Shown: positions 9,348 through 18,333, counted from the first letter of the stretch. The stretch: 64,000 bases of DNA from Shewanella canadensis (GCF_003966225.1 NZ_RXNU01000001.1:186001-250000), one strand, 5' to 3'. Program-made: numbers and translations. The notes: generated by a model from the sequence alone, not told the origin.

Positions 9348-10727
9348 ATGGAAGGAATTACTGAATTTGTAAGTATGGTCAATGGCTTCGTCTGGGGTAC
9401 CCCCATGCTGGTCATGATCTTGGGTGTGGGTCTGTTCCTCTCGGTTGGCTTGAAGTTAATGCCGATCCTGAAGTTGGGAACCGGCTTTAAATTGCTTTGG
9501 TCGGGTAGGATCCCCGATAAAGATAAGACCATGGAGGGGGAGATTAGCCCCTTTAACGCCCTGATGACCTCGCTCTCGGCCACTATCGGTACGGGTAATA
9601 TCGCAGGTGTGGCGACCGCCATCTTTATCGGTGGGCCCGGTGCGCTATTTTGGATGTGGTGTACGGCGCTGGTCGGCATGGCAACCAAGTTTGCCGAGGC
9701 GGTATTGGCGGTGAAATACCGTGAAGTCGATGATAATGGTAACCACATAGGTGGTCCCATGTATTACATCAAAAACGGACTGGGAAGTAAGTGGGCTTGG
9801 CTGGGTACCGCTTTCGCGCTATTTGGCTCATTTGCCGGCTTTGGTATCGGTAATACGGTGCAGTCGAACTCGGTTGCCGATGCGCTGAGCAGTAACTTCG
9901 GGGTACCGACTTGGGTGACGGGTGTCGTTCTTATGGTGCTGGTAGGCGCCGTATTGATGGGCGGTATCAAGCGTATCGCCGATGTGGCCGGTAAGCTGGT
10001 TCCCCTGATGACACTGTTTTATATCGCTGCCGGTCTGGCTGTGTTAGCTGTTAATGCCGCTGCGATTCCAGATGCGATTGTTATGATTGTTCATAGTGCA
10101 TTTAACCCGGTTGCCGCGCAGGGTGGTTTTGCCGGTGCAGCGGTTTGGGCGGCGATCCGCTTCGGTGTGGCGCGCGGTGTGTTTTCAAATGAAGCTGGTT
10201 TAGGTAGTGCGCCGATTGCTCACGCCTCGGCGCAGACCAATAATCCTGTGGCTCAAGGATTAGTCGCCATGTTGGGCACCTTCATTGATACCCTGATTGT
10301 CTGTAGTATTACCGGTCTGGCGATTATCGTATCGGGAGCCTGGACATCCGGTGAGAACGGCGCGGCATTGACTTCGCTGGCTTTCTCGACGGCGATACCG
10401 ATGGGGAATTACATCGTTGCCATAGCGCTGTCTGTCTTTGCTTTCACCACTATCTTAGGTTGGAGTGTTTACAGCGAGAGGTGTGTGCAGTATTTGTTCG
10501 GTGTTAAAGCCGTTAAGCCTTTCAGAGTACTTTGGATATTGGTGGTGCCGCTGGGCGCCGTGAGTTCGCTGGATTTTATCTGGTTACTGGCCGATACCCT
10601 GAACGCTATGATGGCCATTCCTAACCTGATTGCCTTGGCACTACTAAGCCCTGTGGTATTTAGTCTGACCCGCGAATATTTTATCAAGAAGCGTGAAGAT
10701 GAAGCCAAGGCTAATGCCGAGGTCTAA
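9348..10727 (+). CDS. sodium:alanine/glycine symporter, AGCS family
   Basis: The 459-residue membrane protein has about eleven hydrophobic segments and the AGCS signatures SATIGTGNIAGVATAI near residue 80 and the conserved RGVFSNEAGLGSAPIAHA region near residue 280. The family takes up alanine or glycine together with Na+. It is a single-gene unit followed by a strong terminator. An alternative in-frame open region on the opposite strand near the start is a shadow. Substrate cannot be told from sequence alone. Confidence 0.92.
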   Translation: MEGITEFVSMVNGFVWGTPMLVMILGVGLFLSVGLKLMPILKLGTGFKLLWSGRIPDKDKTMEGEISPFNALMTSLSATIGTGNIAGVATAIFIGGPGALFWMWCTALVGMATKFAEAVLAVKYREVDDNGNHIGGPMYYIKNGLGSKWAWLGTAFALFGSFAGFGIGNTVQSNSVADALSSNFGVPTWVTGVVLMVLVGAVLMGGIKRIADVAGKLVPLMTLFYIAAGLAVLAVNAAAIPDAIVMIVHSAFNPVAAQGGFAGAAVWAAIRFGVARGVFSNEAGLGSAPIAHASAQTNNPVAQGLVAMLGTFIDTLIVCSITGLAIIVSGAWTSGENGAALTSLAFSTAIPMGNYIVAIALSVFAFTTILGWSVYSERCVQYLFGVKAVKPFRVLWILVVPLGAVSSLDFIWLLADTLNAMMAIPNLIALALLSPVVFSLTREYFIKKREDEAKANAEV

Positions 10728-10747
10728 AAGTTAATCGTTTTAATAAT

Positions 10748-10772
10748 AAAAAGCGCCGGGAGGCGCTTTTTT
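10748..10772. terminator. bidirectional rho-independent terminator
   Basis: AAAAAGCGCC and GGCGCTTTTT form a 10-bp stem with a four-base loop. It sits between the convergent symporter (ends 10727) and ABC permease (ends 10798), with A- and T-runs on both sides, so it can serve both strands. Confidence 0.92.
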
Positions 10773-10797
10773 ATTGTCTGAATATCGGACCAGCCGA

Positions 10798-11913
10798 TTA
10801 ATCGAGGCGTTTATTGAACCTCAGCGAAGCGATGATGATACCTATAACCGTGAAACCGACAAGCCAGAGCGCATCGAAGCGCATATCACTTATCTCGCCT
10901 CCTCGAAGCACGACGGCGCGGATGATCCGCATAAAGTGGGTGGCGGGCAGTATTTCGGCGATCCATTGAGCAGGCTTGGGCATGGCCTCGAAGGGGAACA
11001 TAAAGCCCGACAGGAGTATAGTTGGCAGTATGATAAAGATGGTCATCTGCATCGCCTGAAGTTGAGACTTGGCTATGGTCGAGATGATAAGGCCTAAGGT
11101 GAGGCTGGCGGCGATAAACAGCAGGGTACCCATAAGCAGTTGAGCGATATCACCATTGATGGGGACATCGAAGATGATATTGCCCAGTCCCAGAATGATA
11201 GTCATCTGAATAAGGCCGACAATGATATAGGGAAATATCTTGCCCAGCATCAGCTCTATTGGCTTGATAGGGGTAGTGATCAATAGCTCCAAATTGCCTC
11301 TCTCCCGCTCTCTGACGATGGCCGCCGAGGTGAACAGGATCATGGTCATGGTCAAGATCACCGCGATCAATCCCGGCACAATATTGACGGCAGAGCGCTG
11401 CTCTGGATTGTAGAAGAGGGCGACCTCGAAGGTCGGCGGAGCCTCTGTTTTCATGCCCGTTATCTGATCCAGTGGCATATGTCGCAGTTGCTTGATCGCA
11501 CCGGCGATCATGGTATCTGAGCCATCGACCAGCCATTGGCCTAAGGTTTCCTTATTGGCTAACTTCTCGGTCAGGTTTGGTGGAAGAATGAGGGCGGCAC
11601 GTATCTCTCCGCGGGTAATGGCGGCTTCCGCTTCGCTGGCCGTTGTGTAATGGCTCTCTATGGAGACAACCTGTGTGACCTTAATGGCCTCGACTATCCA
11701 ACGTCCGAGCGCAGAGTTACTCTGATCTACAATTGCGACAGGCACATTTCTGACATCTGTGTTGATCGCATAGCCAAACAGAAGCAGTTGAATAAGAGGG
11801 ATCATCACCACCATACCGAAGGTGATCCTGTCTCTCATCAGTTGTCTAATTTCTTTGGTGGTAATCGCCTTTATTCTTCGCAAGCTGTTAAGCAGTCTAT
11901 TAGTTAAAGACAT
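10798..11913 (-). CDS. ABC-2 type exporter permease
   Basis: The protein is 371 residues from the ATG at 11913: MSLTNRLLNSLRRIKAITTKEIRQL. This start is chosen because GGAGG lies nine bases upstream and the codon follows the ATPase stop by one base; the longer frame to 11997 would overlap the ATPase by 83 bases. A first transmembrane segment near residue 30, a large extracytoplasmic domain, and five more segments in the C-terminal half (from VNIVPGLIAVILTMTMILF) match the YbhR/YhhJ ABC-2 architecture. Together with the two upstream genes it forms a tripartite-type exporter resembling YbhGFSR, with one permease instead of two. Confidence 0.9.
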   Translation of the reverse strand: MSLTNRLLNSLRRIKAITTKEIRQLMRDRITFGMVVMIPLIQLLLFGYAINTDVRNVPVAIVDQSNSALGRWIVEAIKVTQVVSIESHYTTASEAEAAITRGEIRAALILPPNLTEKLANKETLGQWLVDGSDTMIAGAIKQLRHMPLDQITGMKTEAPPTFEVALFYNPEQRSAVNIVPGLIAVILTMTMILFTSAAIVRERERGNLELLITTPIKPIELMLGKIFPYIIVGLIQMTIILGLGNIIFDVPINGDIAQLLMGTLLFIAASLTLGLIISTIAKSQLQAMQMTIFIILPTILLSGFMFPFEAMPKPAQWIAEILPATHFMRIIRAVVLRGGEISDMRFDALWLVGFTVIGIIIASLRFNKRLD

Positions 11914-11914
11914 A

Positions 11915-12904
11915 TCAATTGGCCTCCGATGTTTGAGGCTTCCTGGGACTATTTCTATCACTGTCTCTGTCCTGGCCTGTGACGGTGACAAATACATCTT
12001 CCAGATTTGGTGGAACCTGTCTTAACTCACTTTCGACCAGTTCGGGCCGGATCTGTCTGAGCCAGCCCATAGGATCTGAGATCTTATTGTCTACCAAGAC
12101 CCTTAAGCGCGATCCAAGTTGGGCCGCCGATTTGATCTCTGCGTTGAGTATCAGCTCCGACTTGAGCTGTCTCAGGTTAGGGTGTGAGACTTCGATAACA
12201 TGGGCGCCCATCTGTCGCATTAGCTCGTTGGGGCTGCCATCTGCGCGAATATACCCCTGCTCCATGATGGCGAGACCATGGCATCGCTCCGCTTCATCCA
12301 TGTAGTGGGTGGTGACCAGGATGCTGGTGCCACTCTCAGATAGGTCGAACAGCTGCTCCCAAAAGTCTCGTCTGTTTTGAGGGTCCACTGCCGATGTGGG
12401 CTCATCGAGAAAGAGGAGTTCTGGATCGTTCAGGCATGAACAGGCGAGGGAGAGTCGCTGTTTCTGACCGCCGCTAAGGGTTCCGGCATACTGTTTCGCC
12501 TGCTTTATCAGTTTATAGGTGCTGAGTAGCTCGCTAATTTTTCGTTTACTCTCATTGGGGGTTAAACAATAGATTTGAGCGATAAATTCCAGATTCTCTT
12601 TGACGGTCAGATCGTCATAGAGAGAAAATTTTTGTGTCATATAGCCGATACGCAGCCTCAGGGCTTCGGCCTGTTTGGGGATAGACATCCCCAGCACCTC
12701 GATACTCCCCGCCGTGGGAGTGAGTAGTCCGGTCAGCATGCGGATACTGGTGGATTTTCCACAGCCGTTTGGCCCCAGAAATCCATAGATATGGCCCTTC
12801 TCGACGCTAAGGTTCATGTTTGATACTGCCGCTAACGAGCCGAAATGTTTAGTGAGTCCCCTGGCGTCGATCGCTAATTCACTCGAGGAGCCTTTGTTGC
12901 TCAT
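11915..12904 (-). CDS. ABC exporter ATPase subunit
   Basis: The 329-residue protein has all nucleotide-binding motifs: Walker A GPNGCGKST near residue 45, signature LSGGQKQRLS near 145, Walker B LLFLDEPTSAVDP, and the switch His in VTTHYMDEAERC. The final 90 residues are the C-terminal extension typical of DrrA/NodI-like exporters. Its ATG overlaps the stop of the adaptor gene (ATGA), and its TGA is one base before the permease start, so the three are translationally coupled. It energises export by the downstream permease. The family does not reveal the substrate. Confidence 0.93.
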   Translation of the reverse strand: MSNKGSSSELAIDARGLTKHFGSLAAVSNMNLSVEKGHIYGFLGPNGCGKSTSIRMLTGLLTPTAGSIEVLGMSIPKQAEALRLRIGYMTQKFSLYDDLTVKENLEFIAQIYCLTPNESKRKISELLSTYKLIKQAKQYAGTLSGGQKQRLSLACSCLNDPELLFLDEPTSAVDPQNRRDFWEQLFDLSESGTSILVTTHYMDEAERCHGLAIMEQGYIRADGSPNELMRQMGAHVIEVSHPNLRQLKSELILNAEIKSAAQLGSRLRVLVDNKISDPMGWLRQIRPELVESELRQVPPNLEDVFVTVTGQDRDSDRNSPRKPQTSEAN

Positions 12905-13845
12905 AATGGCAGGTCCACTTGGGAGGGGATCCCCGTGGGCAGTCTGTCCGCGTCGCTGCCTAGATCTATCTCGGCCAGAAAGACCAGTCGGGCTCTGTCC
13001 TCTTGGTTTAGCGCATAGTAAGGGGTAAAGGCGGGCTGGGTACTCAGCCAGCGCAGCTTACCTTGAAATACCTGATCGACGCCATCGACATGTACGGTAA
13101 GTTCCTGACCTATGGTCAGTTTGGCAACATGAGTCTCAGGAATATAGACCCGGGCATAGGGGGCATTATCGGCCTGGATCGCCACAATAACGGCATTGGG
13201 TGGGACGCGCTCTCCGAGATTGAAAGGCAGACTATCGAGCTTTCCATCTCTGGTGGCGATCACGCTGAGATCGTCTAAGATCTTCTTTTCCAGCGACAGG
13301 TAGGCCTTTGCCGCATCGAGCGCCGCCTTAGCCTGGTTGATATCTTCCTCTCTGACTCCCGCGATCAACTTACTTAGGTTTTCATTAGCGGCATTAAATT
13401 CGGCCTGGCTTTGATCCCGATTCGCTCTCGCCCTGTCTTGTGCCGCCTGGCTGGCAAGATTTTGCTTTAATAAGCTGGACGTTCTTTTAAAGGATTGTTT
13501 TGCCTCTATCAGGGCGGCTTGGGTTCGGGCTACATTTGCCTGAGCGCTGGCAATATCTTCGGGTCGTTCGCCATTGGTCAACCTTAACAGGTAGGCTTGT
13601 GCTTTTTGGACTTCAGCCTTGGCCATTGCTACAGTCGCTAACTGTTTTTTGTTATCGAATTGTAATAATAAGTCTCCTTTTTTTACCATGCTCCCTTCAG
13701 TTATAGGTAATGCGGTGATGATCTCACTCGCCGTCGCCCTAAGTAATACCCGGTCACGTTCTAAGGTGCCCAGAGCTTGGTTTGTAACATCTCCCTGGCA
13801 GGCGCCCAGGCTGAAGAGAAAGATTATCGATAGAAAAGGCCTCAT
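12901..13845 (-). CDS. HlyD/YbhG-like periplasmic adaptor lipoprotein
   Basis: The 314-residue protein starts with a lipoprotein signal (MRPFLSIIFLFSLGACQGD; lipobox LGAC, Cys16). A biotinyl-lipoyl-like half motif (ITEGSMVKKGDLLLQFDN) precedes a long coiled-coil hairpin, about residues 75-190 with RPEDIASAQANVARTQAAL and EEDINQAKAALDAAKAY, then a beta-barrel domain. This is the adaptor layout linking an inner-membrane exporter to an outer-membrane channel. It is the first gene of the adaptor-ATPase-permease operon. No outer-membrane factor or regulator is adjacent, so a TolC-type channel encoded elsewhere is presumed. Confidence 0.9.
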   Translation of the reverse strand: MRPFLSIIFLFSLGACQGDVTNQALGTLERDRVLLRATASEIITALPITEGSMVKKGDLLLQFDNKKQLATVAMAKAEVQKAQAYLLRLTNGERPEDIASAQANVARTQAALIEAKQSFKRTSSLLKQNLASQAAQDRARANRDQSQAEFNAANENLSKLIAGVREEDINQAKAALDAAKAYLSLEKKILDDLSVIATRDGKLDSLPFNLGERVPPNAVIVAIQADNAPYARVYIPETHVAKLTIGQELTVHVDGVDQVFQGKLRWLSTQPAFTPYYALNQEDRARLVFLAEIDLGSDADRLPTGIPSQVDLPL

Positions 13846-14139
13846 CTCTAAATGTCCTTGATGTTTTATCCCTATAGATCTATTTATGACAGGTAAGGTT
13901 AGCTATATCAAGTGTTTAGCTTGCTGTTTGGTTACTTTTATCATCTATCGAGATTGTCTAATTCAGTGATATTAAAAGTAACCCACCGCAAACTTTAATA
14001 ACCATCCAGCTTATAACTGCAACAGTCGTACCACTTAACTGTCTTTTTTATCGCCAGAATACGATTTACTGAATCTTGATATCTTCATCACATATATGTC
14101 CGAAATAACACCAGTGAATAACTGAAACGCAACATTTAA

Positions 14140-14153
14140 ATGATCTAGATCAA
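14140..14153. promoter_or_regulatory. FNR/EtrA-like site
   Basis: ATGATCTAGATCAA matches the FNR consensus TTGAT-N4-ATCAA at nine of ten specified bases; the 12 inner bases are a perfect palindrome. It lies just upstream of the palindrome array and about 200 bases before the gene at 14352. Functional assignment is inference. Confidence 0.45.
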
Positions 14154-14174
14154 AACAATCCGGCACTTTCGGAT

Positions 14175-14249
14175 TTAGAGTAAACACTCTAATTTAGAGT
14201 AAACACTCTAATTTAGAGTGAATGCTCTAAGTTAGAGTTTTAACTCTAA
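14175..14249. promoter_or_regulatory. array of four tandem 18-bp palindromes, candidate operator
   Basis: Four units of the form TTAGAGT-N4-ACTCTAA start at 14175, 14194, 14213 and 14232, an exact 19-bp period with single-base separators. Units 1 and 2 are identical (TTAGAGTAAACACTCTAA), unit 3 is TTAGAGTGAATGCTCTAA (one arm base changed in the right arm), unit 4 is TTAGAGTTTTAACTCTAA. The 7-bp arms are kept while the central four bases vary, which is what selection for a dimeric DNA-binding protein would leave. The array ends 102 bases before the first gene of the downstream cluster. No regulator gene is adjacent. Confidence 0.75.
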
Positions 14250-14351
14250 TGTGATTTAAGAGCTTGTGTAGATAAACCTAATAATTTGAATGTTTGCTCT
14301 GCTGAAGGGTAAACGATCTGAACCGATGGATAACTCGTACCTGGAGGCGTT

Positions 14352-15260
14352 ATGGACATTCCCGTCTGGCAATATGTCGTTTCGATGACTGGATATATTG
14401 TGTTTTTGCTCGTTTTGGTGGAAGGCATGCGCCGTGCACCAAGAATGACAGCCGCATTTTGGCTGCTGTCCCTTTTAACTGCGCCTTTATGGGCAGACAA
14501 CCTGGATGGTTGGTTCCGCTGGGTTAAGACCGTCAGCGTTCTTATCCCAACAGCAATTGTTGTAGGTGGTGCCAGAATTGCCTGGCTGTACCATGATAAC
14601 CCAAATAAATTCCTCGCGTTTTTCCGCGGCGACTGGGTGTTGAAAGTGCTCTACATGGTACTTTTCCTCAATATTGCTGAAGCGACGGCTAAAGATTTCG
14701 CTACCGCCAACTACTTCAACGCTATCTGTGGTGTCATCTTATGTATCACTATTCCGTTCCCACGTTATAAGAACGGTAAGCGTCTGTACTGGGTGATAGG
14801 CCGTGATAAGCCTAATGACCTGTTGTTCTTCTCTACTGCGGCATGGAACTTCCTCTACACCACCTGGAACCTGGCATTCGTATTCGGTGAGAACCCAGGC
14901 TTCTTCGCCAGCTCATTCTGTATCTTGATGGCTGCCGAGCTTTACCCAATCATCAAGGGGCGCCCTGAGCTTTATATCATCGCTCGAGTCTACACCCTGG
15001 CATTCCACATTCTGGTTCGTGCAAATGGCGACATCTTCACTCCGATTATGGACTCGTCGAGTTGGGCCAGCGACAGCGTGGTCTACTACTGGGGTGCGAT
15101 TAACCTGGCTATGCATATTCCATTCGTTATCTGGTACTTCAAGACTAAGAATAAGAGTGAAACCAACGAACCTCCATTTGGAGAGAAGTCTCCACCACCG
15201 CTCATCTCAGATTATTCAGACACCACGTTGAATGACGAGAAAAAGCTAACTACAGCCTGA
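14352..15260 (+). CDS. polytopic membrane protein, paralogue A of an uncharacterised family
   Basis: The 302-residue protein has roughly seven or eight hydrophobic segments starting at residue 6, no cleavable signal, and a polar proline-rich C-terminal tail of about 45 residues. It is clearly related to the product of the next gene: both share PLW followed by WF-WVK--SV, then NI-EA---DF--- N--NAI-GV, a W---Y--WN--FV block followed by PG, and AR--TLA. Acidic and aromatic residues inside predicted membrane segments (Glu, Asp, Lys in NIAEATAKDF) suggest a buried polar site. I do not firmly recognise the family; DUF5692 is a guess from memory. It is the first gene after the palindrome array and probably the start of an operon. 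Confidence 0.85.
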   Translation: MDIPVWQYVVSMTGYIVFLLVLVEGMRRAPRMTAAFWLLSLLTAPLWADNLDGWFRWVKTVSVLIPTAIVVGGARIAWLYHDNPNKFLAFFRGDWVLKVLYMVLFLNIAEATAKDFATANYFNAICGVILCITIPFPRYKNGKRLYWVIGRDKPNDLLFFSTAAWNFLYTTWNLAFVFGENPGFFASSFCILMAAELYPIIKGRPELYIIARVYTLAFHILVRANGDIFTPIMDSSSWASDSVVYYWGAINLAMHIPFVIWYFKTKNKSETNEPPFGEKSPPPLISDYSDTTLNDEKKLTTA

Positions 15261-15272
15261 TCGAAAGGTCAC

Positions 15273-15301
15273 ATCGGATACCTAATGGGTAGGTATCCGA
15301 T
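15273..15301 (+). promoter_or_regulatory. 12-bp intercistronic hairpin
   Basis: ATCGGATACCTA and TAGGTATCCGAT form a perfect 12-bp stem with a five-base loop between the two paralogous membrane genes. No T-run follows (taccaaattc), so it is more likely an mRNA-stabilising or partial-attenuation structure than a full terminator. Confidence 0.6.
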
Positions 15302-15329
15302 ACCAAATTCATAGAAGAGAGTAGTTGAT

Positions 15330-16508
15330 ATGAAACTCAGGGCGAGAAGTATCTATACCGCGATGTTGGCGCTATTGATGATGTGTTGGGGGTCAGTTGC
15401 AATGGCCGAGACCACACAGAACCAAGATGCCGGCGTCGATAAGCTTCAAGGCGAGGTATGGCAAGGTACCCGTGATGGTAAACCCGGTGAAGGTAGCCTG
15501 TTTTATCGATTGGAGTTTAACGCAGATAATAATGTTGAAGTCACCAAGCAATCGGGTGGTTTTAACAAGACAGAGACTCAGAAGTGGCGCCTCAATGGTG
15601 ACTCGGTATTAATTGAGAGTCTCACCGGTGATGAAATCAACGACTTCGATGGTGCGACCTTAGCATTTGTCGATAGCGAGCAGATCCGTTTCTCCCTCGA
15701 CGGTGATGGCTTCAATATTCACAAATGGTACAAGTACCGTGCATTTGCCCATGTCCTGTTTGTACTTATCGGTTTGATGGCACTGAACGAGCTTTGTCGC
15801 CGCCTCAAGTGGAGTAACTATGTCTTATGGTTCGCTCTGCCGATTGTATTGATTCCACTGTGGTCAAGCTATGAGATCACTTACTGGTTCAAATGGGTCA
15901 AACTCTACTCGGTTGTCGGCGCGGCGGCACTGTTTACGCTGATCCGTTTTACCAAGGTTGGAGATATGAAGTGGGCCAAGTTTGGCGCCGGAGCCTTCCT
16001 TGCAATCAACATCTCAGAAGCGGTAATGCAAGACTTTAGCATGGGCAACCTGGCTAACGTTCTTAACGCTATCGGTGGTGTGCTCTCAATTATCACTCTG
16101 GCAGGCTGGGCAATGATCCATGCCGATAAGAGTAAGCAGCAAGATATGATCTGGCCTGCGATGACGACCTTCTGGATTATCGCCTATGACGTCTGGAACA
16201 TCGTATTTGTCTACCTGAACTTCCCGGGCTCAGCTACCGCTCAGATGATGGTATTGATCGCGGCGACCCTACCTTCACTCTTTATTAAGAAAGGAACTTG
16301 GCTACAGGCGCGTGCCTTCACCTTAGCGGGTTCATTCATGTACTACTTCAGCTGTCCGTTTATGTACGAGAGCAACGTAGTGCCTATGCCACGTAACGAT
16401 GAGCTGATGTTGGCGGCCGGTGCTGCCAGTTTCATCATCAACGGCATCTATGCCTACGTCTTCTTCAGTAAGAAATTCAGACAGCGTCAGGTGGTAGCCA
16501 GCGCATAA
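15330..16508 (+). CDS. membrane protein with periplasmic N-terminal domain, paralogue B
   Basis: The 392-residue protein has a signal sequence (cleavage after AMA, about residue 27), a soluble domain of about 100 residues starting GEVWQGTRDG that is rich in alternating beta-type segments and resembles small lipocalin-like or META-like barrels, and then a polytopic region from about residue 133 homologous to the preceding gene product. The shared motif set includes WFKWVK, NISEAVMQDF, NAIGGV, WNIVFVY and ARAFTLAG. A protein made of a ligand-binding-like domain fused to a membrane domain suggests a receptor or transporter, but no function is known to me. It starts 70 bases after paralogue A. 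Confidence 0.85.
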   Translation: MKLRARSIYTAMLALLMMCWGSVAMAETTQNQDAGVDKLQGEVWQGTRDGKPGEGSLFYRLEFNADNNVEVTKQSGGFNKTETQKWRLNGDSVLIESLTGDEINDFDGATLAFVDSEQIRFSLDGDGFNIHKWYKYRAFAHVLFVLIGLMALNELCRRLKWSNYVLWFALPIVLIPLWSSYEITYWFKWVKLYSVVGAAALFTLIRFTKVGDMKWAKFGAGAFLAINISEAVMQDFSMGNLANVLNAIGGVLSIITLAGWAMIHADKSKQQDMIWPAMTTFWIIAYDVWNIVFVYLNFPGSATAQMMVLIAATLPSLFIKKGTWLQARAFTLAGSFMYYFSCPFMYESNVVPMPRNDELMLAAGAASFIINGIYAYVFFSKKFRQRQVVASA

Positions 16509-16645
16509 AGATTAACCATAGCCAGTGCTGTCGGTAGACCAACCGATGGCGCTGAGAGGGGCAACCCTCAGAGTAAACCCGTTTGGACGATACACAGTTT
16601 TTTAAAATAATTTATTAAAAATATTATAAATATGATGGAGTTACT
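16509..16645 (+). other. intercistronic region with GNRA-type hairpin
   Basis: TCGGTAGACCAACCGA and, directly after, CTGAGAGGGGCAACCCTCAG can fold into two adjacent stem-loops, the second closed by GGG/CCC over a GCAA tetraloop with two bulged bases. They are followed by an AT-rich stretch and a good ribosome site (TGGAG) for the next gene. They may be processing or attenuation elements inside the operon. Confidence 0.4.
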
Positions 16646-17503
16646 ATGAAAAAGCGTATTCTTAGCATTGCTATTCTTGCTTCAATGACATCAGGTTTAA
16701 CCTATGCGGCCGATGACGCCGATATCGATATGTCGAACCCAACCGACGTATACACCTCTATCGGTGCTTCATACGGTAGTGAAGGTGCCAACCTCAAGGG
16801 ACAGTTGATGTTGTCTGAAAAGACAGGAGATACAGGTCAGAAGACAGGCATCATTTTCGAAGCCAAAAACATCCTAAACGAAGGGGATAAGACTCCACAG
16901 TTTACCGGCATGGTGCAGCATCCTGATTACGGCATGGTGCCAACCTTTAACGATGAAACCAGCAAGCGTTCATACCGTCTTCGTTACGGCACCATCAATA
17001 CTACTAATGGTACTGGCTGGTCTATCGACGCGATTCTGGCTGACCATCCTTTCTACGGCAGCATGGCCGTCGTTCAAGCCGGTCCGGTAATGACGATTCC
17101 TGTAACCGATAACTTCTATATCTGGCCTATCTTGTATGCAGGTGGCGTTGTTATTGAAGATAATATGTCACAAATTCTTCCACCTGACATGGCGGGAAGT
17201 ACTGCAGTATCGAGTAGTGGCATCGACGTTCCATCATTGATTCTGACCGGTATGGTCTACGCGCGTTATGCCTTCAACGATCACTTTTGGGCACTGCTAA
17301 GCACTTCATATACAGAGGAGATACAAGGTAAATCCTGGAGTGATGACATCATGGATGGCGGACTACAGATGGCGAGCTTCTCCGGTGAGATCTCGGTGGC
17401 CTACCAGATGAACAAGCGTCAAAACGTACGTGTTAACTATAAGACTGATAACAGCGATAGCACCGATGATAGCTACTGGATTGAGTATAACCACGCGTTC
17501 TAA
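16646..17503 (+). CDS. putative outer-membrane beta-barrel protein
   Basis: The 285-residue protein has a clear signal peptide (cleavage after YAA or LTYA, about residue 21) and ends WIEYNHAF, a terminal Phe in an alternating strand that matches the outer-membrane assembly signature. The middle is built of alternating amphipathic beta stretches such as SYRLRYGTINTTNGTGWSIDAI and ARYAFNDHFWALLSTSY. It is not recognised as a known porin family. It lies between the two membrane paralogues and the chalcone-isomerase-like gene, all in one direction, which places it in the same envelope-related unit. Confidence 0.8.
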   Translation: MKKRILSIAILASMTSGLTYAADDADIDMSNPTDVYTSIGASYGSEGANLKGQLMLSEKTGDTGQKTGIIFEAKNILNEGDKTPQFTGMVQHPDYGMVPTFNDETSKRSYRLRYGTINTTNGTGWSIDAILADHPFYGSMAVVQAGPVMTIPVTDNFYIWPILYAGGVVIEDNMSQILPPDMAGSTAVSSSGIDVPSLILTGMVYARYAFNDHFWALLSTSYTEEIQGKSWSDDIMDGGLQMASFSGEISVAYQMNKRQNVRVNYKTDNSDSTDDSYWIEYNHAF

Positions 17504-17604
17504 TTACTCATCAATCAGTTTTGATACTGCCGATGCATTGCCTGCATCCATGTATTGGCAGTTTTATCTATTGTTAATTATTAATACTTTATCAGGAGTC
17601 TTAC

Positions 17605-18168
17605 ATGATTAAACGTGCACTCGTACTCGGTACTATGCTCTTTGCCTGTGGCAACGCGGTGGCAGGCAGCGAGATCTCCGGCGTAAACCTTCCCGACAGC
17701 ATCACCTTGCAAGATAAGGTGCTTAGCTTTAACGGCGCAGGCGTTCGCAGTAAGTTTTTTATCGACCTCTATGTGGGATCTTTGTTCACCGTAGGTCAGG
17801 TCGATCAGGCCTCGAAGGTTATCGATAGCGATCAGCCAGCGGCAATTCGTCTGAATATCACCTCGGGTATGATCACATCGGAGAAGATGACCGACGCCAT
17901 GAATGAAGGCTTCGATCGTGCGACCGATGGCGATTCCGCTTCGATCCAGGAGAGTATCACTGAGTTTATCGCGACCTTTGCTGAGCCTATTCAGGAGGGA
18001 GATCAATTTACCCTGCTGAGTGTTCCCGGTGAAGGGGTCATCAGCTATAAAAATGGCAAGCAGTTGTCTGTAACTCGTGGTGAAACCTTCCGTAAGGCCG
18101 TGATGGCCATCTGGTTAGGTAAGAACCCGACAGATAAAGGCTTGAAAGAGGATATGCTGGAAGGTTAA
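17605..18168 (+). CDS. secreted chalcone isomerase-like protein
   Basis: The 187-residue protein has a signal peptide (cleavage near AVAG, residue 20) and a chalcone-isomerase-like domain of the bacterial periplasmic type: LSFNGAGVRSKFFIDLYVGSLF near residue 35 and ETFRKAVMAIWLGKNP near the C-terminus. The domain folds like plant chalcone isomerase and fatty-acid-binding relatives, but bacterial members generally have no proven enzymatic role; lipid or small hydrophobic ligand binding is a reasonable inference. AGGAG precedes the ATG. It is fourth in the cluster that begins at 14352. Confidence 0.88.
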   Translation: MIKRALVLGTMLFACGNAVAGSEISGVNLPDSITLQDKVLSFNGAGVRSKFFIDLYVGSLFTVGQVDQASKVIDSDQPAAIRLNITSGMITSEKMTDAMNEGFDRATDGDSASIQESITEFIATFAEPIQEGDQFTLLSVPGEGVISYKNGKQLSVTRGETFRKAVMAIWLGKNPTDKGLKEDMLEG

Positions 18169-18182
18169 GTTTTTTGAGAGAC

Positions 18183-18255
18183 CACCTTATTCAAGGTTGA
18201 AAAGGTGTTTCATGGCGATGGGGAGTCTCTGTGTCCCCACCTGCCCATGGCCATG
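18183..18255 (+). other. structured intergenic region before the chemoreceptor gene
   Basis: CACCTT (18183-18188) pairs with AAGGTG (18202-18207). Then CATGGC (18211-18216) pairs with GCCATG (18250-18255), enclosing TGGGGA (18219-18224) paired with TCCCCA (18234-18239). The nested pairing suggests an attenuator or weak terminator separating the chalcone-isomerase-like gene from the chemoreceptor gene. Confidence 0.45.
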
Positions 18256-18333
18256 AAAGTCTCTTAAGAGCCTCACTTTTTTTAGTGATTTGTTTGTGCT
18301 CCTTACGGGGCAAAACCTGGAGGAGATGGTGAT

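Noticed and set aside
10774..11097. Plus-strand open frame over the end of the ABC permease gene
   Set aside because: Antisense to a conserved gene and running through its terminator.
14175..14249. CRISPR array
   Set aside because: Units are palindromes placed end to end with one-base gaps, so there are no spacers; an operator array fits better.
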